This document shows, piece by piece, positions 18,440 through 27,524 of a stretch of 64,000 bases of DNA (its first letter is position 1; the number at the start of each line of letters is the position of its first letter). The notes under the pieces are model-generated. The model ran no database searches. It saw nothing but the letters and a program-made list of their open reading frames with translations, and was not told where the DNA came from. Origin of the DNA: Microcoleus sp036705565 (GTDB lineage: Bacteria; Cyanobacteriota; Cyanobacteriia; Cyanobacteriales; Microcoleaceae); the NCBI GenBank assembly GCA_036705565.1, contig JAUBUY010000021.1; one strand, 5' to 3'. The translations under genes were made by a program, and so were the position numbers.

Positions 18440-18690
18440 ACGATCGCTAATTAAATAACTTATACAGCACTTTCCAGGTAAGTGAAGTACAGAGAAACCG
18501 GGTTTCTTGAATAAAACCGGTTTCTGGCGAGAAATCCAGAAGAAACCCGGTTTCTGGGGTGTACTTTATAAACCTGGAATCCGCTGTAATTTTAATTATT
18601 ATTGTGGGATGGGCGTCCCGCCCGTCCAAAAAGGACGGGCGGGAAGCCCATCCCACTTTCAAGAGTGGAAGTTATTTAATTCTCATTCCT
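18440..18690. mobile_element. MITE-like element, family B copy 2, with a nested family A palindrome
   Basis: The right end AAGTTATTTAATTCTCATTCCT matches copy 1's left end in reverse, and the left end CTAATTAAATAACTT is degenerate. The hairpin GGGATGGGCGTCCCGCCCGTCC / GGACGGGCGGGAAGCCCATCCC sits at about 18605-18655. A family A stem (GAAACCGGGTTTC / GAAACCCGGTTTC, 18493-18560) lies inside, which accounts for the greater length. It fills the whole spacer between the VOC gene and the kinase at 18715. Confidence 0.55.
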
Positions 18691-18714
18691 AAACATCCTA
18701 CCTTTAAAGTTGTT

Positions 18715-21300
18715 TTATTTTCCGTCTTGGCTAATAGGTTGCTTCGGCCAAGTAAACCGAAAAGTTGCTCCCTCACCTTCGGCAGATTCTAGGGAAATAG
18801 TGCCCCCTTGACCTTCGACAATTTTTTTCACCAGCGACAAACCAATCCCAGTATTTTCAACTTTATCACGAGCTTCCAAGGTCTGAAAAATCACAAAAAC
18901 TTTATCGTGATATTGAGGATCAATTCCCGGCCCGTCATCCTCTACAGAAAACTCGTAAAAATCATCTAACTCTTTAACGGATATGTTTACGTGACCCGAT
19001 TCAGATCGGTTGTGCTTAATTGCGTTGCTAATTAAATTAGAAAAAACCTGCTGCAACAGCAATCTTTCTGCCACAAAAGTTGGCATTTTCGGTTCAACTT
19101 TCACCTCAAATCCAGACGGCGGCGCCAACGAATCAATAATTTCGGCTAATAAATTCTCAACTTTTACCATTTCTGAAGGCACTTGAATCCGTCCGACGCG
19201 GGAATATTGCAGCAGTCCCTCAATCAAAGCTTCCATGCGGTGAACTCTGCCGCGCAGCAGGTTCATTTGGTGCAGAGTATCCTCTGTCATCGACTCGCTG
19301 AGGTCTTCTTCTATCCAACTGCTGAGATTTGCTATCGCCCTGAGTGGCGCTTTCAAATCGTGAGAAACTACATAAGCAAACTGGTCTAATTCTTGATTCC
19401 GCTTTCTTAAAACATTCGTCGTTTGAGCCAGATTTTGGGCTGTTAACCTCAATTCTTGAGCGCGCAACCGCAGCGATTCCTGCGCTTGTTTGCGATCCCT
19501 AATATCTTCAACCACACTCATCAAAAATTGAGTGCCATTTTCTTCTCGCAGCAGCGAAACCGTCAAGTTTGCCCACACCAACTCTCCGTCTTTGCGGATG
19601 TAGCGCTTTTCCAAAGAGAAATTTTCAATTTCTCCTGCTAACAATTGGCGCACAAGTTCCTGTTCACTTGCCAAATCTCCAGGCCAAGTAATCTCCTGAA
19701 ATCTTTTCTCCAGCAATTCTTGCCTGCTGTAGCCCAAAATATCGCAAAGTTTTTGATTGACTAACAGAAATTTGCCTTCCACAGTCGCTTGGGCCATGCC
19801 GACTGCCGCCTGCTCAAAAGTAGCGCGAAACCGCTGGGCGCTTTGGGCCAAAGCAATTTCTGAGCGTTTGCGATCGCTAATATCGTTGCTGATTTCCAAA
19901 ATAGCGATCGGTCGATCTTGCTCGTCGCGCTGCAAAGTCCACCGGCTGGCCACCGTTATTTTTGTCCCGTCTTTCTTAGTTCGCACCAGTTCTCCTTGCC
20001 AAGAACCCTTCTCGAAAAATACTTTTTGAATTGCCTCAAAAGGTTGAACCCATTCTGTTTGTAAAAGCTTGTGAATATTTTTTCCTACTGCTTGCGACTT
20101 CCGCCACCCGTAGAGCCACTTGGCCCCTAAATTCCAATAAGAAATCGCTCCATTCAAGTCTAGTACCGCGATCGTATCGTTGGCCAAATCCAGCATTTGC
20201 GCTTGCTTTCGCAGAGTTTCCTCGGCTTGTTTGCGTCCTCTGGCATCGCGGCAAATCGCAATAAACAAGTGTTGATTTGCCAGACGCATTTCGCTGACTG
20301 CCAACTCCATCGGAAACTTCGTGCCGTCGCTGCGAATACCAACTGTTTCTTGTTGGTAAGTCTTCAGCGTAGTATCTGGATGTAACACAAAATATTCGAT
20401 CGAATAATCCCCCACGGTGCTGTAAGGCTGGGGTTGAGCTATCAGTTGCCGCAAGTTAGAGCCAATTATTCGATCGGCTTTCTCGCCAAAAATCTTTTCT
20501 GCTGCCCTATTAAAAGACTCAATATTTCCCTGTGCGTCCAAAGTAATAATACCGTCAGCCGCATTGTCTACCACAGCTTGAATGCGACTTTTACTTTCTT
20601 CCAAGCCAGCTTCCCGCTTGCTCAATTCCTTCTCTAAACTATCAAATAAATACCAGGAAACCCCTGCCCCCAAACAGCCGAAAAGCAAACCAGCAAATTG
20701 CACGAAATTAATGAAATCTATCAACTCCTGTATTTTCCGATCTACAGCTTTCTGGTAGGCTTCGCCGGCATTAGCAAACACATTAATTTTGGCGCGCAGG
20801 TTATCCCTCCTCACTTTGCCTTGAGTGAACACCTCAATTATTTCCGGCGACTGCACGCTTGTTGCCGAACTATCGAGCTTATTCAAAGTGTTTTGCAAGA
20901 AATTTATATGCTGTTCGGTACTTTTTTTTATATCTTCAAATCGCTGAGCTTGCCGTGGATTTCCTCGAACCATAACCTTGAGTTTAGCCAGCAGCGGAGG
21001 CAAACTCGTCTTGGCTTCTAAGTAGGGTGATAGAAATTCGCGGCGCTTTGTCAACCCGTAACCCCGAATGCCCGTTTCCGCATCCACCACGAGGCTTAAC
21101 AAGCGGTTAGTTTCCTGAAGTATTGCCTTATTAGTATCTGCTCGCTTTCTTATCTGTAGGGTACTATCGCGGAGGGCTGCAATTGCTAGCAGGGAAGCAA
21201 ACAGAAAAATAATGGGGATAGCAACGATGATTGCTCCCCGCTGGCGAATTGGTCGGTCTGTCCATACAAAGTGGAGGCAGCGATCGAGCAAATACTTCAC
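18715..21300 (-). CDS. CHASE3-PAS3 sensor histidine kinase
   Basis: 861 residues. TM1 (about 24-44), a CHASE3 periplasmic sensor (about 45-195; DAETGIRGYGLT is its signature), TM2 (about 199-217), three PAS domains with PAC tails (about 240-355, 370-485, 492-610), a coiled coil and a phytochrome-type HisKA with His647 (YVVSHDLKAPLRAI). The HATPase has NLISNAIKHN, DDGPGID and GIGLSLVKK. There is no receiver, so a separate response regulator is expected; none is adjacent. The CHASE3 ligand is unknown. Confidence 0.9.
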   Translation of the reverse strand: MKYLLDRCLHFVWTDRPIRQRGAIIVAIPIIFLFASLLAIAALRDSTLQIRKRADTNKAILQETNRLLSLVVDAETGIRGYGLTKRREFLSPYLEAKTSLPPLLAKLKVMVRGNPRQAQRFEDIKKSTEQHINFLQNTLNKLDSSATSVQSPEIIEVFTQGKVRRDNLRAKINVFANAGEAYQKAVDRKIQELIDFINFVQFAGLLFGCLGAGVSWYLFDSLEKELSKREAGLEESKSRIQAVVDNAADGIITLDAQGNIESFNRAAEKIFGEKADRIIGSNLRQLIAQPQPYSTVGDYSIEYFVLHPDTTLKTYQQETVGIRSDGTKFPMELAVSEMRLANQHLFIAICRDARGRKQAEETLRKQAQMLDLANDTIAVLDLNGAISYWNLGAKWLYGWRKSQAVGKNIHKLLQTEWVQPFEAIQKVFFEKGSWQGELVRTKKDGTKITVASRWTLQRDEQDRPIAILEISNDISDRKRSEIALAQSAQRFRATFEQAAVGMAQATVEGKFLLVNQKLCDILGYSRQELLEKRFQEITWPGDLASEQELVRQLLAGEIENFSLEKRYIRKDGELVWANLTVSLLREENGTQFLMSVVEDIRDRKQAQESLRLRAQELRLTAQNLAQTTNVLRKRNQELDQFAYVVSHDLKAPLRAIANLSSWIEEDLSESMTEDTLHQMNLLRGRVHRMEALIEGLLQYSRVGRIQVPSEMVKVENLLAEIIDSLAPPSGFEVKVEPKMPTFVAERLLLQQVFSNLISNAIKHNRSESGHVNISVKELDDFYEFSVEDDGPGIDPQYHDKVFVIFQTLEARDKVENTGIGLSLVKKIVEGQGGTISLESAEGEGATFRFTWPKQPISQDGK

Positions 21301-21431
21301 GAATATTGAAGGAGAAAGTTTGCTGCCAGTATATCGCTTTTTGGTCGTTTAGGCTATGGATAAGTTTGTTTTGTTTAGTTGGGCGAGCGTTGGGGACTAA
21401 CCGTGGAAACTAGATTAGACCCCTGCTATAG

Positions 21432-21707
21432 CTACCTGCTGACACTAACAGCAGATTTTTTGGCACGGTGTTTAAACGGAGGCAGGGAGAAAGAAAGGAC
21501 TTTTTTCGACACCGAGACAGCAGGCGAAGCAGAAAGGATCGTTTCTGTTTTACCTTCGTTTTCGCCTTCGGCTTCTGCTTTTAAACTAGAGTCTGTTTCG
21601 CCAGTGTTTGGAACACTTGTAACTACAGTAGTCCACCTGCCTGTAGCCGGATCGCGATAACAAGTAAAAGGGTTTATTTTTAGCGGTTGACTGCAAGGTT
21701 TAATCAT
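21432..21707 (-). CDS. Small conserved-looking hypothetical protein
   Basis: 91 residues from the ATG at 21707, chosen because GGAG precedes it by about 9 bases. The N-terminal part INPFTCYRDPATGRWTTV is a compact motif that I associate with short cyanobacterial proteins of unknown function. The C-terminal half is charged and low in complexity (KAEAEGENEGKTE, then KKVLSFSLPPFKHRAKK). It lies upstream of the CHASE3 kinase gene on the same strand. The opposite-strand ORF at 21379-21660 is taken as its shadow. Confidence 0.5.
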   Translation of the reverse strand: MIKPCSQPLKINPFTCYRDPATGRWTTVVTSVPNTGETDSSLKAEAEGENEGKTETILSASPAVSVSKKVLSFSLPPFKHRAKKSAVSVSR

Positions 21708-22251
21708 GTAGATGCACTCCTTTGATTCTGAGAAATTGTGCATTGCTTTCAGCAGCAATGCTATCTCGCCCGTAGAAGCAGTATGAAGGCAAAAAGCAGA
21801 ATTGTGTTTCTGCGTCCAGAGACTTTTGAAACTTCCTGATTTCCTGTTAAATTTTGCCTTCTACTGCTTCGCGACCATAGCATTACTTTTACCAAATTGC
21901 CTTTCTGGAAGCAACCCCCCACCGCCTTAATTAGGTTGAGGTGGGACTTGTGAATGCAGCGAGGCCCCCGATCGTGCCTGCAGGACAATCTTGGAATAAT
22001 ATAGGTATTCTAGGCTGAAAAAAAATGCTACTGTGTGATCGACAACAGAGGTCGATCGCGATCGGTGTCACAATTAAAAAGGGAATGGGTAATTGGTAAT
22101 GGGTAATTGGTAATTGGAAAATTGGTAATGGGGAAATTATTCCATCTTTTGCCATCCGTTAAATCCGTTAAATCCGGTACACAATTTCGGGAAAAATTCC
22201 CACCCGTTAAGTCCCTTAAATCCCCTACATTGCTAGTTGCCCAACTTGTTT
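21708..22251. other. Intergenic region with short tandem repeats
   Basis: There is no convincing gene. At about 22078-22135 GGTAATGGGTAATTG-type units are repeated, followed by CCGTTAAATCCGTTAAATCC and CCCGTTAAGTCCCTTAAATCCCC repeats up to 22230. The ORFs on the minus strand in this stretch are composed of these repeats. Confidence 0.6.
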
Positions 22252-24390
22252 CTAACTAATATCAACTTTTGCATTTAAATGCACCGTAAAAGTAGAGCCA
22301 ACATCCAACTCACTCTCAACAGTAATATCGCCGCCCATCATCTGGCAAAACAAGCGACTAATGGCCAATCCTAAACCGGTGCCGCCGTACTTGCGAGTAG
22401 TCGAAGCGTCCCCTTGAATAAAAGGTTGAAACAAACCCTGCTGCTGTTCGGCCGACATTCCAATCCCCGTATCAGATACCTGTAAATAAACCCAATCGCT
22501 GTCGCCTGCGGGTTCGCGAGTCGCGCTCAACAGCACCGTTCCACCTTCGGTAAACTTCAGGGCATTCGAGAGCAAATTGAACAAAATTTGCCTGACTTTG
22601 GTCAAATCAGCATACATCACTCCCAAATTGTCCGAGCAAGAAACTTGCAATTGATTGTGATTTTTTTCGACCAAAGGGTGCAAAGTTGCAACGACTTCTT
22701 CTATTAAATTACTGAGGTCAAATTTTTCTAAATAAAGCTCCATCCGACCGGCTTCTATCTTAGAAAGGTCTAGAATATCGTTAATTAAAGTCAGCAAGTG
22801 TTTGCCGGCGTTATAAATTTTTTGGGTGTCGGGAACGATCTCTTCGAGTCCCGATTCCCGTGCTTCTTCTTGTAGCATTTCGCTGTAACCGATAATCGCG
22901 TTGAGCGGTGTCCGCAGCTCGTGGCTCATATTGGCTAAAAAAGTGCTTTTAGCTCTCGAAGCTGCTTCAGCTTTGTGTAAGGCTTCTTGCAAGGCTATTT
23001 CGGCTCTTTTGCGCTCGGCAATTTCGATGCGGAGCAGTTTATTGGCGGTGGTGAGTTGAGCGGTGCGCTGATCGACGGTCATTTCTAGCTGTGCTTTGGC
23101 TTTGGAAAGGGCTTCCTGAGCCCGCTGGCGCTCAAATCCTTCGATCGCCAGTGCTACCAAATTTGCCAAAGAATCAGCGAAGGTGCGCTCCTCCAGAGCC
23201 CACTGGCGGGGCGCGCCGATATGTTCGAGAGAGAGAATGCCCACGATCTGGCCACCGAGCCTAATTGCTACATTTAATATGGATGAATTCGGCTTGCTGG
23301 CATTTGGCAGCACACCGGAATGTTCGGCGAGGGAAGATGAGTGGGACAAATTTGTTTGTAGAGAGTTTTGAGTCTTTGTCGTAGGTTCTAAACCATTGTC
23401 CGATCGCAAATTTTCGCGCGGTGCGTCGCCTTCAACATCTAAAATTGATAAATTTAAATCGCTTGCCGATATGCACTCCCGGCTCAAATGATTCTCCTGG
23501 GTGCGATCGTACACGTCGAGACAAACTAATTTGAGGTTGGGGATTTTAAACTTAGAATGATTAACTCCCTCGTGTTGCTCTGGGGCAGCGGTATCTGTCT
23601 CGATTGCCTCTGTTTGGTTGTGGGCGAGTAATCTCTCAGTAAAATTTAGCTGGGGATCGCTGGGGTAGCGATTTCCAAATCTTCCATGGTTGTAAAGCCA
23701 GACGCTGACTTTTTCGACATCCAAAGTCCGGGCTGCAGCCTCGGTAATTTCGCGAATTCCCACATTCAGCGCACCGCTGTTGAGAGTCCTCTGCCTACCT
23801 AGCTGCAACAAAGCCAAACTCTGGCGGCGGAGGCGCTTTTCGCTCTCTTGGAGGGTTTGTTCTGCTTCCTTGCGCTGGGTGAGGTCGTACAAGGCGCACA
23901 ATGCCGTCGGCTGGCCGTTAAACACCAGCGACTGAACCGAGATCATGGCCCAGAAAGCGGTGCCGTCTGATTTTTTACAGTGGAGTTCGTAGTTTTGCAG
24001 GTATCCCTCTTTAGCAAGTGCCTCAAGTACCTTTGGGCGATCGGCGGGGTTGAAGTAAAAGTCTGGAGTGCTGCAGCCGATCAATTTTTCTAGAGGTATG
24101 CTCAGGAGAGAAGCCAATTGAGCGTTCGCATACATAATCAAGCCGTCACAGAGGCGAGAAACTAATATCGGCACGGGAGTTGCCGAGGCGATCGCCCGAA
24201 ACTGCTCTTCGCTGGAACGCAGCGCCAACTGAGCTTTGCTCAGCAAGTGAGCTTCCATCGTATCTGAATGTTCGGTGGTTGTCTCCAGCAAAAGTTCTAG
24301 GTCAACCTTTTCGCGCTTCAAGTTTTCAAGTTCCGCACTCAGCCGCTGAACGTCGAAAAGTAGCTGTTCTGTCGATGGTTCTTCCTGCAT
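22252..24390 (-). CDS. PAS-GAF sensor histidine kinase
   Basis: 712 residues, no TM segments. An N-terminal coiled coil (1-55) leads to PAS (about 62-180) and GAF (about 190-425). The GAF is interrupted by about 110 low-complexity residues (around 250-365) before resuming at ILNVAIRLGGQIVGILSLEH. A coiled coil and HisKA with His490 (MSHELRTPLNAIIGYSEML) follow, then a HATPase with NLLSNALKF, SDTGIGM and GTGLGLAIS. It ends without a receiver. The STAS gene lies upstream on the same strand with a 147-bp gap, so both may form one unit. Confidence 0.9.
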   Translation of the reverse strand: MQEEPSTEQLLFDVQRLSAELENLKREKVDLELLLETTTEHSDTMEAHLLSKAQLALRSSEEQFRAIASATPVPILVSRLCDGLIMYANAQLASLLSIPLEKLIGCSTPDFYFNPADRPKVLEALAKEGYLQNYELHCKKSDGTAFWAMISVQSLVFNGQPTALCALYDLTQRKEAEQTLQESEKRLRRQSLALLQLGRQRTLNSGALNVGIREITEAAARTLDVEKVSVWLYNHGRFGNRYPSDPQLNFTERLLAHNQTEAIETDTAAPEQHEGVNHSKFKIPNLKLVCLDVYDRTQENHLSRECISASDLNLSILDVEGDAPRENLRSDNGLEPTTKTQNSLQTNLSHSSSLAEHSGVLPNASKPNSSILNVAIRLGGQIVGILSLEHIGAPRQWALEERTFADSLANLVALAIEGFERQRAQEALSKAKAQLEMTVDQRTAQLTTANKLLRIEIAERKRAEIALQEALHKAEAASRAKSTFLANMSHELRTPLNAIIGYSEMLQEEARESGLEEIVPDTQKIYNAGKHLLTLINDILDLSKIEAGRMELYLEKFDLSNLIEEVVATLHPLVEKNHNQLQVSCSDNLGVMYADLTKVRQILFNLLSNALKFTEGGTVLLSATREPAGDSDWVYLQVSDTGIGMSAEQQQGLFQPFIQGDASTTRKYGGTGLGLAISRLFCQMMGGDITVESELDVGSTFTVHLNAKVDIS

Positions 24391-24537
24391 AGCAATTGAA
24401 AATTGGTAAATTTTAGTCGGTTCTGAAGTTTTTTATGGTTTTGTGCTAGTTTAACTATGACTTATTCCGATTAACTTCAGCCACCCCGATCCTGGTTCGC
24501 GGACTTAGCCGGGGATTACTGTCTACCTTTTTCGCTA

Positions 24538-24903
24538 TTATTCCAATTCTAAGTGCAAGGAAGGCATCAGCCGCTGCAAGTTTTTCAGGGATTTTATCTG
24601 CCAGGGGATCTGTTTAGAACCTTTGATGGCGATTTGAATATTTTTTTGCTGGCGCACTTTGATCACAAATTTTGAGAGAATATTAATTCCAGAACTATTT
24701 AAAAATTCTAGCTTTCGCAAGTCTAGAGTCACCGTGTTTGGGCAGGAGTCAGCCACTTCGTTGAGCAGATCGACGATCGGTGCGTATTCTTCCACCTGGC
24801 TGAGTCGGAACGACCCGCTACAGGTGACTGTTTGCGTAGTGCGATCGTACTGGATCGTGTAATCTTTGGTCTGAATCTCCATAGCTGGTAAAAGTATAGT
24901 CAT
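24538..24903 (-). CDS. STAS-domain protein (anti-sigma factor antagonist-like)
   Basis: 121 residues from an ATG that overlaps the stop of tnpB (ATGA at 24900-24903), or 115 residues from the internal ATG at 24885 (MEIQTKDY), which may be the original start. The STAS fold is indicated by NTVTLDLRKLEFLNSSGINILSKFV. The Ser-Ser in LNSSGIN is the position that is phosphorylated in SpoIIAA-type antagonists (family knowledge). It probably acts in a partner-switching or kinase pathway with the PAS-GAF kinase downstream. The native upstream region may have been displaced by the tnpB element. Confidence 0.8.
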   Translation of the reverse strand: MTILLPAMEIQTKDYTIQYDRTTQTVTCSGSFRLSQVEEYAPIVDLLNEVADSCPNTVTLDLRKLEFLNSSGINILSKFVIKVRQQKNIQIAIKGSKQIPWQIKSLKNLQRLMPSLHLELE

Positions 24904-26213
24904 TTATAGGCATGGGAGGCTTCAAGTCCCTCCCCCTTCACTTTTACTTTGAGCGGATTAACCCGCCTCGGCTGAACTACGCAGCTCCCTATCCCATCGC
25001 TGAAGGCATTTGGGATTGCTTTTCTGAGGATGTTGTACGAAGCGTTGATATCAGAATTAATTAACTGACCAGTCGATGTTTTGTACAAACCTCGCTTGAG
25101 CCGCTTACCAGTGAACACAGGCTCTTTATCAGTTTTTCCGTAAACAGGGATTGGGTCTAAGTCCAAAAAACTTGACCGCGACGTGTAGGATTCCTCCTGC
25201 ACGATTACCTTAATTCCCGCCAACCAAGCTTTGTATTCCAACATCTCAATTAGTCGAGCGTGAGGGAGACTGACAAAGTTTTGGTTGGTTTGCTTCCCTA
25301 GATAAATTCCAGTTTTCCACTGTGCATTCTTGCCAATTACTAGCGTCCCAATCTGCTTGGCCGTTAAAATGTCAATAATTAGGCGGCTGGCATGATGTAA
25401 GTAATTGTCAACTTTCTGATTGCGACAGCGAGTTAAGCGCTGAATCCGGGGTGAAGTTTTGCGATTCCCTTTCAACTGGGATTGTAATCGTGAACAGCGT
25501 TTGTTGTAGAACTGGTTAATCGATTTTAATGGTCGCCCGTTAATCAACAAAGGGATAAATCCCGGCTGATTTGAAGTTAACGCCACTAAATTATCCAGTC
25601 CTAAATCAATACTAGCTACAGAGTTGGCATTGCCAAGGGTGGACTCCGCTTCATCATAAATCACCTCAATTACATAGGAATCACATTTCGGAACCAGTCT
25701 AACTTGACAAATCTGGTTGGGATTGAGTTGGGTTTTAATTGAAAGTTCAGTGCCGGAAAGTTTAATGATTCCTTTCTTCAACTGTTTGCTGCTAATTGCT
25801 TGAATCGTGTAGACGAGAAGGTTTCGCCCTTTAGTCTTATCTTTGTACTTTGGCAATTTTGGGCTACCCGTGAATCTTGAAGAGTCAGCTTTGTAAGCTT
25901 TAATGGCTTCAAAAAACGATTTCCAATTCTTGTCTAGCACCATTAAGATTTGCTGACTTACTTTAGCAGGCAAAGCCTTATATGCTTCGTGAGACTTCAT
26001 CAATCGGTTCATTTCGTTGTAATTGACATAACCCCATCCATAAATAAAGCTCTGACGAATGACGTAATTGGCGGCATTGTAGAGGTTTTTGGACTTGAAA
26101 GCTAGTTCGTCTATTTGGGCGAAACGGTGTGACGTTGATTTAATGATGTGCCTCTGTGTTAGTTGCATTTGAGAGTTGCGTTTTTTGGGCGATGCGTATT
26201 CCTTGTTCAACAC
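24900..26213 (-). CDS. tnpB: TnpB RNA-guided nuclease-like protein (OrfB, IS200/IS605 family)
   Basis: 437 residues; the likely native start is the ATG at 26168 (MQLTQRHIIKS). The RuvC-like triad is complete: Asp203 (SIDLGLDNLVAL), Glu340/341 (QEESYTSRSS) and Asp388 (INSDINASYNILRK). The Cys4 zinc ribbon normally found between the Glu and the last Asp is absent: the stretch SFLDLDPIPVYGKTDKEPV has no cysteines. This is a variant seen in other TnpBs that share the EESYTS motif. TnpB proteins are RNA-guided DNA nucleases ancestral to Cas12 (established). All catalytic residues are present and the frame is intact, so activity is possible. tnpA is missing, so movement would need a helper in trans. 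Confidence 0.9.
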   Translation of the reverse strand: MLNKEYASPKKRNSQMQLTQRHIIKSTSHRFAQIDELAFKSKNLYNAANYVIRQSFIYGWGYVNYNEMNRLMKSHEAYKALPAKVSQQILMVLDKNWKSFFEAIKAYKADSSRFTGSPKLPKYKDKTKGRNLLVYTIQAISSKQLKKGIIKLSGTELSIKTQLNPNQICQVRLVPKCDSYVIEVIYDEAESTLGNANSVASIDLGLDNLVALTSNQPGFIPLLINGRPLKSINQFYNKRCSRLQSQLKGNRKTSPRIQRLTRCRNQKVDNYLHHASRLIIDILTAKQIGTLVIGKNAQWKTGIYLGKQTNQNFVSLPHARLIEMLEYKAWLAGIKVIVQEESYTSRSSFLDLDPIPVYGKTDKEPVFTGKRLKRGLYKTSTGQLINSDINASYNILRKAIPNAFSDGIGSCVVQPRRVNPLKVKVKGEGLEASHAYK

Positions 26214-26260
26214 TCACAACAATAGAATACCATTATTGTTTATAATTGCTTATAAACTCA
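24900..26260 (-). mobile_element. tnpB-only IS200/IS605-type element (IS1341-like)
   Basis: The element consists of a tnpB gene with no tnpA. A perfect 8-bp stem, GTTTATAA-TTGC-TTATAAAC (26238-26257), lies upstream of tnpB and is a candidate left-end hairpin. The right-end hairpin GGGAGG..CCTCCC (24914-24934) overlaps the last codons of tnpB, as is usual where the guide (omega/re) RNA scaffold is encoded. Exact ends cannot be fixed without an empty-site comparison. Confidence 0.7.
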
Positions 26261-26396
26261 ATGAAGTTTTACAATACTTTTGTCAGTTGCCGATTTTGAG
26301 TGGTAAAGGGGCTTTGGCTGCGTGAGCGAGGATTGAGCTTCAGGCTAGCACGATCAAAATTCACCCGTTTGCCGAATGCCGAAGGCCTTGGCGTGT

Positions 26397-26410
26397 GTAA
26401 CTTTTGTTAC
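26397..26410. promoter_or_regulatory. NtcA-type site (GTA-N8-TAC) upstream of cynS
   Basis: TGTAACTTTTGTTACA at 26396-26411 matches the canonical palindromic NtcA consensus. It lies 312 bp before cynS, far for a class II activator site unless the leader is long. I see no clean -10 box at the usual spacing of about 22 bases. Cyanase genes are NtcA-activated in other cyanobacteria (established). Confidence 0.5.
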
Positions 26411-26721
26411 ATATACTGCCAACTGTACGATTGCCCCTGGGCAGTTAGGAGTTATTTTAGGATTTAGCGGTTGTGATACGAGTTGGCAAAAATAATGCAA
26501 CTGTTGACTAGCTCTCAACCCTGGTAGTCATCAGTCATTGCCAATCTAACATTTCCAATCTCAAATCTCAAATTGTATGAGTTGTGGGGGTAGACGAGAC
26601 CAGCTTTTGCTGAAGTTCCGAGCTATCAATTTGATTTTTTTTATCAATTTGGTATTGACAAAATCCCCAAAATGTGAGACATATTGCACATCTGGCACTG
26701 AAGTGAAGGGGAGAATATTTA

Positions 26722-27165
26722 ATGGCAATTTCAGGAATTACAGAAAAGCTTTTGGCTGCTAAAAAAGCTAAGGGAATTAGTTTTGCAGATTTGGAAAAAG
26801 TTTTGGGGCGCGACGAAGTTTGGATTGCGGCGGTTCTTTACCGTCAAGCTACCGCATCAGCAGATGAAGCCGAGAAAATTGTATCGGCTTTGGGACTAGA
26901 TAGCGAGACGGCTGCGGTTCTCTGTGAACCTCCGTTAAAAGGTTCTTTGGAATCCTCGGTTCCGGTTGACCCGCTGATTTATCGTTTCTATGAAATTATG
27001 CAGGTTTACGGGATGCCACTCAAAGCAGTGATTCACGAAAAATTTGGTGACGGGATTATGAGCGCGATCGACTTTACTTTGGATGTCGAGAAAGAAGCAG
27101 ACCCAAAAGGCGATCGAGTGAAAATAATTATGTCGGGAAAATTTTTGGAATACAAAAAATGGTAA
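26722..27165 (+). CDS. cynS: Cyanate hydratase (cyanase)
   Basis: 147 residues, full length. An N-terminal POU-like helical domain (1-75) precedes the conserved catalytic domain. The active-site residues Arg88 and Glu91 (LIYRFYEIMQVYG) and Ser114 (GDGIMSAIDF) sit at the spacing of E. coli Arg96/Glu99/Ser122. It converts cyanate plus bicarbonate to ammonia and CO2, so it detoxifies cyanate and supplies nitrogen. No cynABD transporter is adjacent. The NtcA-like site upstream fits nitrogen control. Confidence 0.95.
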   Translation: MAISGITEKLLAAKKAKGISFADLEKVLGRDEVWIAAVLYRQATASADEAEKIVSALGLDSETAAVLCEPPLKGSLESSVPVDPLIYRFYEIMQVYGMPLKAVIHEKFGDGIMSAIDFTLDVEKEADPKGDRVKIIMSGKFLEYKKW

Positions 27166-27374
27166 GCCCGTGCGGCTTTATTTTCAAGTGAAAATGAAAA
27201 ATTAAAATTGGCTCCCATGACTCATGACTAATCACTAAAGCCTCAAAAGTGTTAACTTAGAAACAGAGATCGCGAAGCTTGACTGCGCCAAAAAACCGAG
27301 ACAAGCCCCCGACTTAAGTCGTGCAGAGCCCCAAATTTTAGACCCTAGTTCAGCTCCAAAATTCATCTGTGGAG

Positions 27375-27410
27375 TAAATCTAAAATCTAAAATCTAAAAT
27401 CTAAAATCGA
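27375..27410. repeat. TCTAAAA heptamer repeat
   Basis: Four to five tandem copies of the heptamer end in AAAATCGACTGAC, just upstream of the clpX leader. The same heptamer occurs at 8666-8692, 28988-29034 and 40434-40461, always ending in AAAATCGA followed by a TG. Confidence 0.75.
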
Positions 27411-27524
27411 CTGACTGGCTTGGGTGTCCGATCGGGAAACCCCTCTAGGGCACAGCTAAGGTAACTCCCGCGGCAACTTCCCCAGTCGAAACAAGCAACC
27501 GCAACCGTAAAGTAAGAGGCAAAT

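Noticed and set aside
21761..22155. Two minus-strand ORFs of about 75 residues
   Set aside because: They consist of intergenic repeats (for example PITHYQLPI from GGTAATTGG units).
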